DNA of 64,000 nt from Engraulis encrasicolus (taxonomy: Eukaryota > Chordata > Actinopteri > Clupeiformes > Engraulidae): positions 47,243,270-47,307,269 of the forward strand of contig NC_085875.1 in assembly GCF_034702125.1 (NCBI RefSeq), written 5' to 3'. A model generated the notes under the pieces. The model did not search any database. It was not told the origin of the DNA and was given only the letters and a program-made list of their open reading frames with translations. The position numbers were made by a program, and so were the translations under genes. Positions 1 through 11,700 of the stretch are shown one piece after another. Each line of letters starts with the position of its first letter. Position 1 is the stretch's first letter.

Positions 1-24
1 TGCAAAACAGAGATTAAAGCAGTG

Positions 25-25
25 G

Positions 26-111
<86 letters not shown>
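25..111. repeat. (GATA)n microsatellite
   Basis: About 21 nearly perfect GATA units in the tmem62 intron following exon 10. Confidence 0.98.
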
Positions 112-112
<1 letters not shown>

Positions 113-265
113 AAGAACAGCCTTGCCCGTGCCAGCATGGAGAACAATACCACATTTACAGCTGAACTTTTTTTGCCATTTTATTTACATCAGAGTTGTA
201 AGCTGAACAGAAAAGTTATAAATATGGCAGACACAGTTCATGCAACACATGATTATTGTTCTTAC

Positions 266-379
266 CAGGATGTAGTGGTCAGTGAGGAGAATGAAGGACT
301 GGACGAAGCCAAAGCTGGGCGTGAGGTCCTCCTCCAAGGTGAACTGCTGCTCCCGAACCTTCACGCGCTCTGCTGCATC
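266..379 (-). CDS. tmem62: tmem62 coding exon 10 (last in window)
   Basis: Encodes [19 protein letters not shown] to [11 protein letters not shown], matching the human segment ahead of the membrane-spanning region. Acceptor TGATAG|GAT, donor ATCCTG|GTAAGA. Remaining exons lie left of position 1. Confidence 0.88.
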
Positions 380-2373
380 CTATCACAGAGCAGAGGAGGA
401 AGAGGAAGAGGAGGAGGAGCAAAATGCTTTATGGAAACAGTTGGCGAACAATTGCCGCCCCAGATCTGTCATCTAAACAATCTGTGCTGTTAACAGAAAA
501 GCCTAGCCAATATTTTTTCTCTCTTCTCAAGAACACACTTTTTCTAGATGACAAACAATGCATTCCATACAATGGATTAATAGATGACAAGGCATTCCAC
601 ACATTTTTCGTGGGGGAGACAGGAGGCAAATGGGAGAGAGATGTGGAAGGACTAGGAAATGGCCGGAACCAAACCCAGGTCCACGGTGGAACAGCACAGC
701 ACTCCAGCCATTTGAGCCACAGCCAAGGCCGAAAAAAAACAACCCTTGCAACCAGATAATCTTTAAACAATGACAGTCAAACTGAGAGCTAGCAGTTTTC
801 ACCTCCACCATGACAGAGATTGTGTGCAGGCCGCTGCTGAAGACAGTGGGGTCCCAGGGCACCACGTAGAGTGGGCCCTCCACAGGGTAGGCGATGCCCA
901 GAGGAGAGCCGTCGATGGTCACATGCACCTCCCTAATGGGCGCCACGGAGAACACCAGCATCCTGCAGGCCAGGGGAAGGACACGACACAAGACGAGAGC
1001 ACATGTGAGTGGGAGGCTGCTAGATGATGACAACCCAAAACCACACACACAGGTGACAGGCGAAGCAGGACAATGGAGGGGGAAATACGTTCATGGAACC
1101 CATATTTATTAGTAGTATTCAGGGCTCTAAATTAACAACAGCCAACTAGCCAAATGCTGGTGAAAAATCAGTTTGGCAGGTAGAAAAGAGCCAGTTACTA
1201 GCCACTTTGACCCATTAGTCAGTGTGTGTTTGGCTAGTAAGATAAATTCTACTGGCTGCCTGGTGATGAAAAAGTTAAATTAGAGCCCTGGCAGTATTTA
1301 AACATTTCAGCAGAGGTGACAGGCTCAATGTCAGAGTAACAACATGTAAGCACAGAGGCTGATGAGGGACAGAGGCGAAACACATTGTTCATGCTGAATA
1401 AACGAGTAAAAAGTCAAACAAATGTGAGGTAAACGTCTTTCTTTTGAAGTATTGAACATTCATGCATTCACCAGCACCTAGAAGCTGTGCATGGATCTGA
1501 TTGAAGTTTAACAAAATAAACACGATTCTTTTGCCTATGCAGGTTCTGTCACCGTTTCTTTACACACACTTTACACACATGTACTTATCAGCTGATGTAC
1601 GGTACTCATTGCAATGTCATGTCAATCGGGTGTGTGCGGAGGACTTTACCTTGTAAAGCCAGTATTTTGACAACTATGCTATAGAAGATGCTATGAAAAA
1701 CATTGAAGGGTGAAGTACTACTGCATGTATGCCAAGTCTTTCAAGTGTTAAGAAATCCCACACACTGTCCATTCCACATTGTGCAGAATTTTTTTTAACA
1801 CTTGAATGACCCCCACTCCCCACTGGGATAACATGCTATGCACCTGTCCAACTAAAGAGGTGTGCAAAAGCGTCATCTTGAAATGTATGCCAAGTCAGTG
1901 CCAGTGAGTGAGGCGAGGCTGGGCCTGGCGCTGGGGGTAGCGAGAGATGAGAGTGTGAAGGGTAAAAGAGACACACACACAGAGGAGACACCTGATGTGG
2001 GTGGAGCTGCGGATGCGTCCCAGAGGCTCCACGCTGGGGTTCATGTACATGGCCTCCTTGGGGTTGGTGATGAGCACCGCCGGCCACTCGTCAAACTTCA
2101 GGTCCGCAAAGCTCAGCAGGTCGTGATCGAAAGCCAGCACGCGGTACCTGAGACAACAAAATATATATTTTTTTTTAAATGAATGAATTTAAGTATTTTA
2201 GACAGCCGGACTAAAAAAGGATTGTAGATAGATTGATGCCTTTATTGTGAAATTCGTTTTCAACACCACACAGACACATACATTTTACTTCTTTATTTTG
2301 GATTAACAGATAAACATGTATCATGGCACAATCCAAATATGGTTTAAAAGGAGTCCTATACAGCACTACAGTC

Positions 2374-2407
<34 letters not shown>

Positions 2408-5013
2408 CCTACCTGCGATTGTCCATCCAGTCACCCAGCTCGAGCTCCAGTGTGCCAGAGGAGTGCCTGGTGTGCAGCACTGGCATCAGCCCACCCAGAG
2501 TATGCAGGTGCCCACACAGGTACGCCACCGCAGAGCTACACAGAGGGACGGGGGAATGGGGTTAGTACATAGAGCCAGCTGAAGTTTCCAGTTTCCAAAA
2601 CAGGGGTGCATTTCTGGAAAGCGTAGTTGCTAACTATGTTAGCTACTTTGTGGGTTGCAATGTTAACAACTACGCTTTCCAGAAATGTACCCCAGGTTGT
2701 GATGTACATTAACAAATGAACAATTGATCCACAGAAACATGAAGGTTTGTGCAAGTATGTGCTAACCTATTACTTCGAAAATATACTGTATTATGAGACC
2801 ACATTTTACCCAGCTTGTTCATTCCATCCAATTCGAAATTGTTAAGTGTAATACTATTCATAATGCATCTGTGAATTGGTCTTCATGAATCAACCAACTG
2901 CCTATTTTACTAAATATTTTTGCAATAAAAAACGTGTTTGAGGACTATGGAAAATGCACAAAATATGTTACATAATATTGAGTCCATCATTCTTTAGAAC
3001 TGTCCTGTCCAAGACTCCCGTCACGTCACAACTGTGTGGTGGTACATGAGACCATTCTATCATCCTTTTACGGGAAGTAAAAGTAATGTATGATGTACAT
3101 GAAGTACTGATACAACAAAATCAGTCGAGTGGTCACCTCATCAAGTTCCGGACGCCTGGGGATGGCGAGATGATGGTTGAGGTGGTGTAGTGGCCAAACC
3201 AAATGCTCTGGTTGCTGCTGTGGCTCTCAGCTTGAAATGTTGCCAGCTGATTCATTTGGTCCTGACAAAGAGACATGGGTACAGATAGAATATATCGTAT
3301 CCTCAAGGGCTGGCTGGCAAACAATTTTCCATTTGTCAACTGCAATTTCTGGTCTTGAACAAAAACGCTCCCACCCCCCTCAATACTCAATCAATAGCCA
3401 TCTAAGCATACAGACTACAGCGCGCTCTGAGAGCAAACACGGGAAACTGTCCTTCCTAACATTACCTCGACTTTCCTCAAAAACCTGCAAAACAAACCGA
3501 CAAGTCTCGGACAATCTCTTCTCTTTTAACGTTTTCAGAACTTTCAACAGCAGTCTCTCCACACGTCTCTCCTGTAAACGGCTGCCTATTGCCAAATTTG
3601 ATCTTAACTAAGTGTGACCTGACTGGCTGTAGCGTCTAATTGTCCTTAAGACGTTTTTAGGCACACACATATACACAGTAATGCACACACATACACTCAT
3701 TACCGCACACACACATACACTCCCTCCCAGTGGAGGGAGCACTGACGTTAAGACGTCCCTGGTCTCCCAAAACCGGAAAACAAAATCACAGGGCAAATAA
3801 GGGGAGGATAAAGGGAGGAGGAAAACCTCACAAAGTGGTTTTGCTCTGAGCAGGGATAAGTTGCTCTGGCTGTAGTTTAAGGCTACAGTCATTTTGCACA
3901 GAGCAGGTAGAAGTTGCTCCAGTTGTAGCTGAAGGCTACCTCCAACAGAAGCTAACCACTCTCGCTGCTGAGTGTTAGCACACACGGCACCAGTGTTCCC
4001 AGGACTAGGAGGTGACAGGTTTGAACACATGAGTGGCGGACTGCGCAGGAACACCTTAGTTACATTGACAATGTGATAAGGCTACACCAAATGCTTCCAT
4101 AGATTTAAAATCGTGATTGCCAGGCCATCCTCTTACCTCACGTAGAATGCCAAAGAAGTTATACGGCCTCTTGGGCCCTGGAGTAAGGGTTGCATCCGCA
4201 CAGACGAAGGAATAGTTGCCAAATGGAGCCCTGTGGACGTAGTGGAATGAGCCCACTTTCTGCGCTGCGGAATACTTCCTGAAAGACAGTCAGCACAATA
4301 TTCAGAGAAAAACAAAGCAGGATAAAAAAAGTCCACAAAATACTTGTGTGGAGTTACACAATGATCACTGCAAGGCATCAAGAAGCCATTTGCCAATAAA
4401 ACGGAAATTGTATTAACCATATTAAAGCTATGGTCCATTTCCAGCTAATGCAGCTCTTATAGCCTTACATTATGGTAATTGTTTAATGTAAAGTCTGTCT
4501 GAGGATATCTGATGATGTAAAGATTAAACACAGAGTGATGCCGAGTGAGCCATCCACAGACCTGTAGTAGTTGTTAACACTTTCCAGTGAGGCGATGTTG
4601 AAAGCATCTGCAAAAAAAACAGATAAGAGTGGAGAGTAAGATTAACATTATATAGATATAACATTCAGTGTGTTCAGGAACCAGTGACTGATGCACATTT
4701 CTCAATGGAAAACACATTTAGGATGCTATGCAAAATATCCAAATCACCGCTTCCCAGTAAACCAATGAACAGAAGTTGGTGGTACATTAAGTAAATTATT
4801 TAATCACCATGGTTTCCACGGATGTCAATCCATTTAGTACGCTCCATCACCCGTGACCTTTTCAGAACATTGTGGTAAGCTTGCCACTCCACTTCATGTT
4901 GCAGAGAACCCACTTTATTCTCAGTCTTCGCATCTGTGAGATCACCTTGAAATAAAAAAATAAACATTGGGTGATTTATTGAAGTTAAACGTAATCAGCT
5001 ACACTTATAATAT

Positions 5014-5057
<44 letters not shown>

Positions 5058-5866
5058 ACCCAATACCTGTTGCCAGTACAAGAGAAGGTTTGATTACATC
5101 GATTGTTTCAGTGCAAAATTTCTCAAAATCCGGAATGCGACGTGGGTCACGGAAGCGACTGATATGAATGTCGGACACCTGTGGGTGGATAAACAAATGT
5201 CTGTCAGGCTCCCTCTCTCCAAGAGAGCATACACTTCCACTGACACAGATGGCTCTGCACTGACATCGGCGACGAAACAGTGGCATTGGCACAGGGAAAC
5301 AATGTTGCAAGCAACTGACTGACAAGTGTCGAGTAGCCTGACTGGCGCAGAGCCACACACAGAAATAACACATTTGAATACACAGTCCTCTTAAAAATGG
5401 AAATGAAACTGTTTAACAATTGACACTGAATAATACACGTCAGTGGTTTAAACTTTAACCGAGTCTGGGGAAACACAACCAGCTGACACTCACATCGAAA
5501 AAGCATACCTGTAAAGCTTTATTAATCCCTTTTGTAATGCACACATTTCTAATTCCAGGACACCTCCTAATGTGCATTATTCACCTCGCGTTGGCTGTCA
5601 TCAGTCACAAGCGCGAGCTAACACAGCGCTAGTCATGACATTACTGGACAGACAAAACGCTTGCAACTCACCTGTACAAACCAAAATATGTTACTTAGTT
5701 CACCACCAGGATATGGAGGGCCGGTGGTCTTCGCAACATCTTGCCCGCTGGCCGTACCCAAGCTCCGTTTTAGGTGAGAAGTCGTGTCATAGCTGTCTAT
5801 CACCCAGGTGGCAAGGGACGCTAACACCAATCCAACTACAACCAACAGAACAAACAGCTTGAGCAT
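266..5866 (-). CDS. tmem62: TMEM62, transmembrane protein 62 (5' ten coding exons; 3' part outside window)
   Basis: Ten exons join in phase to give the first 437 residues: 5672-5866, 5067-5178, 4808-4945, 4562-4607, 4137-4278, 3137-3261, 2413-2535, 1992-2147, 803-962 and 266-379, read right to left. I recognise the product from strong similarity to vertebrate TMEM62. Residues about 3-25 form a hydrophobic signal-anchor. A calcineurin-type metallophosphoesterase core follows: SDIHIS (D68, H70), GDLTD (103-107), GNHD (146-149), FGH (H235) and GHLH (261-264), so all metal-ligand motifs are present. The fragment ends at about the point where the multi-pass C-terminal membrane region begins in human TMEM62, after LTDHYIL. 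Substrate and cellular role are not established for the family. The start is the first Met of the hydrophobic N-terminus; an in-frame upstream Met exists at 5947 but gives a non-conserved extension. The gene diverges from ttbk2. Confidence 0.95.
600..745 (-). repeat. tRNA-derived SINE-like repeat (family B)
   Basis: Body with GGGGGAGACAGGAGGCAAAT-type text followed by a degenerate B-box-like segment (GGAACCAAACCC) and TTTGAGCCACAGCC. It shares this layout with copies near 15040, 20345, 29385, 41030 and 54740. It lies in a tmem62 intron. Confidence 0.6.
803..962 (-). CDS. tmem62: tmem62 coding exon 9
   Basis: Encodes [18 protein letters not shown] through [19 protein letters not shown], the beta-rich region after the phosphoesterase core. 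Acceptor TGCAG|G, donor GTGGAG|GTGAAA, ends in phase 0. Confidence 0.92.
1120..1290. mobile_element. hAT-type MITE, 171 bp
   Basis: Inverted ends CAGGGCTCTAAATTAAC and GTTAAATTAGAGCCCTG. Flanked by GTAGTATT (1112-1119) and GCAGTATT (1291-1298), a 7/8 match as expected for hAT target duplication. A diverged relative lies at about 18060-18257 in the opposite orientation. Confidence 0.8.
1350..1500. repeat. Dispersed repeat with GAGGCGAAACACATTG core
   Basis: Runs from GATGAGGGACAGAGGCGAAA to ACCTAGAAGCTGTGCATGGA. It matches one arm of the fold-back at 12044-12358 and its flank to about 12405, suggesting a common source element. Confidence 0.65.
1992..2147 (-). CDS. tmem62: tmem62 coding exon 8
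   Basis: Encodes [18 protein letters not shown] and [10 protein letters not shown], as in human TMEM62. Acceptor CTCAG|G, donor ATCAG|GTGTCT. Confidence 0.93.
2413..2535 (-). CDS. tmem62: tmem62 coding exon 7
   Basis: Encodes [24 protein letters not shown] is the last metal-binding motif. Acceptor TGTAG|C, donor CGCAG|GTAGGA. A (CA)n tract at about 2375-2403 lies just beyond the donor. Confidence 0.93.
2603..2693. repeat. Short fold-back (MITE-like) repeat
   Basis: GGGGTGCATTTCTGGAAAGC is repeated inverted as GCTTTCCAGAAATGTACCCC, giving 30-bp arms. A relaxed relative (TTTCTCGAAAGCGTAGTTGT) occurs at about 60425-60552. Confidence 0.75.
3137..3261 (-). CDS. tmem62: tmem62 coding exon 6
   Basis: Encodes [20 protein letters not shown], including conserved His235 of the phosphoesterase fold. 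Acceptor TGTCAG|GAC, donor ATGAG|GTGACC. Confidence 0.93.
4137..4278 (-). CDS. tmem62: tmem62 coding exon 5
   Basis: Encodes [20 protein letters not shown] through [13 protein letters not shown], highly similar to human TMEM62. Acceptor TTTCAG|G, donor GAG|GTAAGA, ends in phase 0. Confidence 0.93.
4562..4607 (-). CDS. tmem62: tmem62 coding exon 4
   Basis: A 46-bp exon encoding [16 protein letters not shown]. Its first codon completes the GNHD motif. Acceptor TTGCAG|AT, donor TACAG|GTCTG. Confidence 0.92.
4808..4945 (-). CDS. tmem62: tmem62 coding exon 3
   Basis: Carries [21 protein letters not shown] and ends in WIDIRGNH, the second and third metal-binding motifs. Acceptor TCAAG|GT, donor CATG|GTGATT. 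Confidence 0.93.
5067..5178 (-). CDS. tmem62: tmem62 coding exon 2
   Basis: Starts [12 protein letters not shown], the first phosphoesterase metal motif (DxH), and runs to LVLATG. Acceptor CACAG|GTG, donor ACAG|GTATTG. A (GA)n array lies just downstream of the donor in the intron (5016-5054). Confidence 0.93.
5672..5866 (-). CDS. tmem62: tmem62 coding exon 1
   Basis: Encodes residues 1-65, beginning [18 protein letters not shown], an N-terminal membrane anchor, and ending in NIFWFVQ. Donor CAG|GTGAGT, phase 0. Confidence 0.93.
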
Positions 5867-6107
5867 CCTGTAGCGAAAAGAAGCGAGTGGGCTCTGGTGA
5901 CTTTGCAAAGGCAGAAATGTTCTGCGTAAAACCCGGAACCCGCGCACTCACGGACTCGATAAACAGGAATGATCTGATAAGGCATTAGCTACAGTAATTC
6001 CCATTGTATCGACAGACTGATTCATTGCAAATCACAATTCCAATCCCAGTCCTGTTTGGCGAATGTCACATTCATTAAATGAAATAGGGAAGTGAGCTAC
6101 GCGATTT

Positions 6108-6131
6108 GATTGGTTGACGTAGGCTACGTCA
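6108..6131. promoter_or_regulatory. CCAAT box plus palindromic CRE-like site upstream of tmem62
   Basis: GATTGG (inverted CCAAT, 6108-6113) is followed by TGACGTAGGCTACGTCA (6115-6131), an 8+1+8 inverted repeat with two TGACGT half-sites. It lies about 250 bp upstream of the tmem62 start codon. ATF/CREB-type binding is inferred from the motif only. Confidence 0.45.
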
Positions 6132-6845
6132 GCATATGAATCGACCTCAGCGCTCACTGCGCAGGGGCGCGTTCAACATGCCCATTCGTGACCCAAACTC
6201 ATTTAGCCTGCTGTAATAAACAGGGAGCAACTCTGTAATAAAACAAACGTGTTTCATTCTAAGGGTAGGTATAGACATCTTTGTCAAGTTCATAGCCGAT
6301 GCAGCCTACTTGACTTTTAGGTTTTTAAACATTGAAAAAGGAAATAAAAAAGTCCCACTGAAAACAGCCTTGCATGACATTTCTGAGAGTCAGGTATGTG
6401 TGTGGTTCACTGGCCAGAGAATGTGATTAGTTTAAAAATGTTCTGCTGTCACTGCAGAGATTATTGTTCATCACTTTTTGAGAGCGTTAGTCTCATAGAC
6501 ATGCATCATTCACTGTGGTCTGGCCAACTTGCCTTGTAAACCCATTTGTCAGAAGGTGGGCCTCACCCACGTCCATGAAATGTCTCTGTATGCTATAGGT
6601 TTAAGCTTCAGTCAATCAGGTCACTTTCCTTTCTTTTACTACCTTAGTCAGATTTTCTTATGGAAAGCTTTTTTTTCTCTCCCACAACACTTGTTCGGGG
6701 ATGTGAGCCAAAAGTTAGGCGTACATGTGTCAATTTCTGACGGCGAACCACCACAAAAGAGAGTAGGCCTATATCACTGTTCTGTTATAGGCCTATTGCC
6801 AAAAATACATCATGGCAACATTGCTATGACACATTCCAGAGAGCC

Positions 6846-7575
6846 TTAAAAGATCACTATGTAAGATTTTTTTTATAGTTTATTTCCAGAAGTCATCCTT
6901 CCCATTCACAAAACCTTTTTCATGAATACTTACCACCATCATCAAAAAAAGTGTTTGTTATGACTGGAAAAATGGCTCTCTATATACATGAAAAGGGGGC
7001 ATCTTCTCCATGGTCCGCCATTTTGAATTTCCAGAAATATAGATTTTAGCTGCAGAATGTGCTATTTCTGGTCCCACTAGTAAGTATTAGTTTATTATTC
7101 AGTAAATATTCATGAAAAGATCAAATATGGTAGTAGACAGCACAGTTTCAATGAGCAGTATAGTTGCAGTACCCATTCTGGCTGCTACAGATTAAAGGTG
7201 CACTGTGCAGGAAATGGTAAAAAACAAAAAAAAAGGTACTGCAACTATGGTGCTCATTGAAACTGGGTTGCCTATTGCCAAATTTGATATTTTCATGAAA
7301 GTTTATTCAGTAATAAACTAATATTTTCTAGTATGGCCCAATTACAGTCATTTTGGCAGCTAAAAATGGCTATTTCTGGAAATTCAAAATGGCGGACCAT
7401 GGAGAAGAGCCCTCTTTTCATGTATGAAACGTGCAATTTTCCCAGTCATAATGAATATTTAGAATTTGATGGTGTTGGTAAGTATTCATGAAAAAGGTAA
7501 CATTAGTGAATGGGTGAATGGGTAGCATGAATTCTGAAAATAAACAACTAAAAATATTACACAGAGCACCTTTAA
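6846..7575. mobile_element. Long fold-back element, about 730 bp
   Basis: Outer ends TTAAAAGATCACTATGTAAG and the inverse TTACACAGAGCACCTTTAA. The two arms mirror each other almost throughout: both contain ATGGTCCGCCATTTTGAATT or its complement, and TTTCAATGAGCAGTATAGTT or its complement. The symmetry centre is near 7190. It looks like a head-to-head dimer of a TTAA-ended MITE. Confidence 0.75.
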
Positions 7576-8459
7576 GACATAGCTATTACAATTTGGCGAC
7601 AGTAGGCCTAAGGTTATAACATAGGTTCTAAGCTTATGCTAAGGATTAACCATGTGCTAATGTACTTAAAAAAAAAAAAAACTGAATAAAAAATAGAATA
7701 ACCATACTTGACATATGCTCTTATTGTTCTGTATATTTCCTGTGCACTTTGTATCTGCAAGTGTTGGAGGCTATGATTATGTCCTCGATTGTAAGTTGCT
7801 TTGGTTAAAAAGTGTCTGCCAAATGCAGTGCAATGTAATGTAATGCAATGTAATTATATGGGTGTGAGATGTTACAATGGTCTTGACCCCCTGTGAGTTG
7901 ACACATGCTACTACTAACATTGTATGAGGGCTGAAATAATCTTCTGGGCCAAATTAAATGACGCCGCAGGCCAGATGCTGAGTTTGACATCCCTGCCCTA
8001 GCCTATGAGACATAAGAGGTACATACTTGTCTCTGCATTAAGATTTTAATCATTGTTAGTTTACTGAATTTTACTTATTTTAACAGTAACATTTTCTGTT
8101 GATGCGTATTGTCTAATGAGCCTTTCATAAAACTAATCAGAATTGTGGAAATAAAATGCAGAGAAAAATGTTACCAAATTATTTTTTACATAAGATTTAG
8201 GTATCCTTTAGACATGTTTTCCTTCTGTGTTTACACATTACTCTAGGCCTATTTTACGCTATTTATTATCTTGCTAGTTAGTACAACTATGATTACAACA
8301 CACAGGGCAGATCCTCACATATGGAGGAGGAGCAGGAAAGATGATGAGAGTCTGAATCGGGAATCGGACAGCGACTGCGCGTTCATGCGGCTTGCTGTTG
8401 CGAGGGTGGATTGTATCGTGGACGAGCGCGCAACCAGGCAGGTAGTTCTGTAGTCAGTG

Positions 8460-8708
8460 CTGCTCACGTCACGGGTCCGCAGCAAGATGCTGTGAGGACA
8501 ACGAGACGAAGATAGGGTCGCATTTGAAACCAAGGCATAGGCGATTAATTTAAATGCCAGAACACGCTGCGGTAAACAGAGACAGACTCCAATTCGTGTA
8601 GAAAATGATGCGCAATGGCGTTGCAATCGCGATTTGAGGGCCGCGTCATACAACCATAAGGGATTTCTAGCCACATCCAGTGTCTGCATCAAGAATTAAG
8701 CAACGAAG
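8460..8708 (+). other. ttbk2: Probable ttbk2 non-coding exon 1
   Basis: A locally CpG-richer stretch ends in a strong donor GAAG|GTAAGG at 8708/8709, about 2.6 kb from the tmem62 start. A 5' non-coding exon is expected because the first coding exon (16008) carries only 65 bp of upstream sequence after a good acceptor. The left boundary is a guess; the donor is the main evidence. Confidence 0.4.
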
Positions 8709-10689
8709 GTAAGGAAAGGAGGATAGCTTGCAAGATATGCCGAGTGTTCTGTGCACGCGAATACATGGGGACAGTATCCTCCGCAATGTTAACCGATAGT
8801 CCTGTAGGCCTTTGTACATAAAATGGTTGTCTTTCAAAGACATTTGCGCCATAGACAACGTTGTCTCGTGTGTGTTTGGACTGAATGTCAATGCACATTC
8901 CTAAATGTGCTGTGTAGCAACCACCATAAACGTCTGTGGTAGCAACCCAAAGCAGATCCGCTCAACAAGCGGACACACTCGACTAGAATTAAACCACCCT
9001 CGGCGGCTAGTCAGTGATGATACGCACAACGACAGACCAAACCGAGTAGCGTTTACTATTCAATAGGTTTAGTTATTATAAGAAAGTGCATAAAACAGGC
9101 CAGATTTAATTGCGTAACGTTAATCTGAAGCAGAAGTTAGCTAAGCAGTATGATCTCTGGCTAGCTTTAAAGCTAACATTAGCCCAAGGCCAATGCCGTT
9201 GGCTGAAAATTTACTAGCCATTTCTGGCGAGGCCATTTGCCATTTTTGACAGTCAAGTCAGGAGAGGCCAATCTAAGTGAAGTTATCATAGTTACTCATT
9301 TTCCTTTCAAAGTCACGATGAAACAGCTACGTTACCCAACATTACAATTTGTGTCGATTGGTGCCCTCAACTGTAGGCCTTTCCTGTTCGGGAAAACATT
9401 ATTTATAGGTCAGCAGCAAGTAAGTTATGATGCTCATGTTCCGGTTGCAAACTAATTTGTCCGTAACACATCCTCATTTGTATGTTGCTATGTTGTGGTG
9501 GTAAACTCGTTTGACTTCAGTCTCCATGGCGCGTGCAGAGTACCTACACTAAATGGATGTGAATGACAGTTCACAAACAGGCAACCCGTGTGTAACAGGG
9601 ACGGCGATGGCACGAGCCCAACCTTAGTTTGTGTTGACACAGATAATAAATTAGATTAAACTTAATGATGGCAGAATTTCCCTCAGCGACAGCGCATAGT
9701 TCTCGTGAGCGCAGAGACCACACACATTGTCGAGGAGTGAGAGGCAGGCCAGCTTTCAGGAATATTTCTCTGTCAGCCTCAGCTTCGGTGTTCACTGAAT
9801 GTGTTTGAATGGATTTATGTGGAAACCCAGAACCAGAATAAGTAGCCTAGTTCTGCTGACCCATCTAGCAAAATCAATGACAACTGTCAAGCCGATGAAG
9901 CAGAGTGTTATTATGTCGTTATTAATAATGCTTTATTATAGGCGCAATAACATCACAGTGTTGTAGTTTGGGATATCCAAATCCCACTATAACCACCCCC
10001 CTCTCTTTTTTGTCACAACATTGCAGGAAAGAAGCAGAACCACAAGCTAGTTCACTCTAATTTTTAGTTCACTAGTTTTAGTTCACTAGTTCATATTCTG
10101 CATGTTGACATGGATTAATTCCAACTGTATTGCATGCTGAAGTGATGAAATTCTACATTTTTCCAGTGTGAGGTTTGCCACTCTTTCAAACTGGATGAGT
10201 GAACATCACTTGAGGTGTTCTATGGATTTTTAAAGCTCCTCTATTTCAAACTCCTAATAAAAAAAATAATAATCAAGCATTGTCATTACGAGTGGATACA
10301 TTTTCCAGATACACTGTTACTGCTGCAGTAGCAAAGTCAGAGTGCTGGACACTGCTTTCTCCATGTTCCTGGATTGGCTGGATTCTGGAATATGAGTGAT
10401 CACTCTCCATTCATCATCACCGTAATTTTTCACTCTGTCCAAGTCTTCCCATTATCTTGCTCCTGCTGCCAAGGTTCTATATCTATGCTGGGCAGTGCAT
10501 ACACGACTCAGCCTGGGGTGACACTCACTGAGCAGTGAGCAACACATCTTACTCATCCCAGTAGCCTCATGTGCTGTGCCATAGTAGCAATCGCCATTTG
10601 TTCCCTTGGATGCTCATCTTCATTCTTTACAAGGACTGAAATACTTACTTAGCTGTCATAGGCTGTTAACTGCAACACAGTGGATAAGC

Positions 10690-10932
10690 TTAGTGTTTCT
10701 TAACAGGGGCTGTACAGCCCCCCATGGGGCGTTGGGGAGGTCCAGGGGGGCGTTGGGAAGGTTACAGCTGAGAGGGGGCAGGGCTTAGTTGCCATTGAGG
10801 GGGATTAATCCATGTTCTCTTTTAATACTAAGGGGGGCGTTGGCAGGCCTATGATGATGTCAAGGGGGTGTTGGGATGCTTATGATGATGTCCAGGGGGC
10901 GTTGATTCAAAAAAGGTTGAGAACCACTGGGT
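10690..10932. mobile_element. hAT-like non-autonomous repeat
   Basis: Ends resemble the CAGTGNTTCTCAACC family: AGTGTTTCTTAACAGGGGCT on the left and GGTTGAGAACCACTG on the right. The interior has repeated GGGGGGCGTTGG units. No clear target duplication. Confidence 0.5.
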
Positions 10933-11555
10933 TAGCTGAAATGGTCTACTCTTGTGTGAAGTCAATGTGTTGTGCTTGTGTTAGTGCCTTGCAATTTTGA
11001 GCTGCCCTAAATGTAGGCCTACTGGTGTATCAGGCAGTGCAAAGAATGTGTAAGGGGAGTTGAGTTGAGATGTTTAGTGGCCTATTGCATACATTTCTGC
11101 CAGTGGCATTCTTTGATTCCCTCAGCACTGTTGTTATGATGCAGTTGAGTGTTTTTCAGCAAAGAGTAGAAAGGCCTGTAATAGACTGGTAACAACATTC
11201 GGGTGGCAACAAATTTACACCAAGGACTGTCTTATGAAGGTATTTTCAGATCTCTTGTTACCTCTGCCAAGGAGGTTATTTGTTCGGTCACGTTGGTTTG
11301 TTTTTGTGTCTGTCAGCAGGATAACTCAAACAGTTATGAACGGATTTTGATGCATTTTTTGACTTGTTGGAAATGACAAAATGAACAAGTGATGCAATTT
11401 TGATGGTGATCCAAATCACGATCTGGATCAAGGAATTTTTCACAAGTCATATTATAGGCATAGGATTCCACAGCGTATAGATGTTATGGGATCAGTGACC
11501 CTATGGCCTTGGCGGAGGTTTGTACTCTGAGTGCTTCTAGTTTTTACATAATTCT

Positions 11556-11700
11556 GGACATCACAGAATATAACACCGTGCGGAATGCTGGACATCACTG
11601 AATATTGCACCATGCGGAATGCAGGACATCACAGAATATTGCACCATGCGGAATGCAGGACATCACAGAATATTGCACCATGCGGAATGCTGGACTTCAC
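11556..11700. repeat. 34-bp minisatellite, about 4 copies
   Basis: Units starting GGACATCACAGAATATTGCA begin at 11556, 11590, 11624 and 11658, a regular 34-bp step with few substitutions and no unique spacers. Confidence 0.9.

Larger units (their letters stand above)
5867..8459. other. Intergenic region between divergent tmem62 and ttbk2
   Basis: Holds the presumed tmem62 promoter (5870-6200), the fold-back element at 6846-7575 and a repeat tail at about 7790-7855 (TTGCTTTGGTTAAAAAGTGT type). I see no coding exon. In human, UBR1 lies between the two genes; no UBR1-like sequence is visible here. Confidence 0.7.

Noticed and set aside
11556..11700. Regular 34-bp repeats resembling a CRISPR-like array
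   Set aside because: Units are contiguous with no unique spacers, in a vertebrate genome: an ordinary minisatellite.
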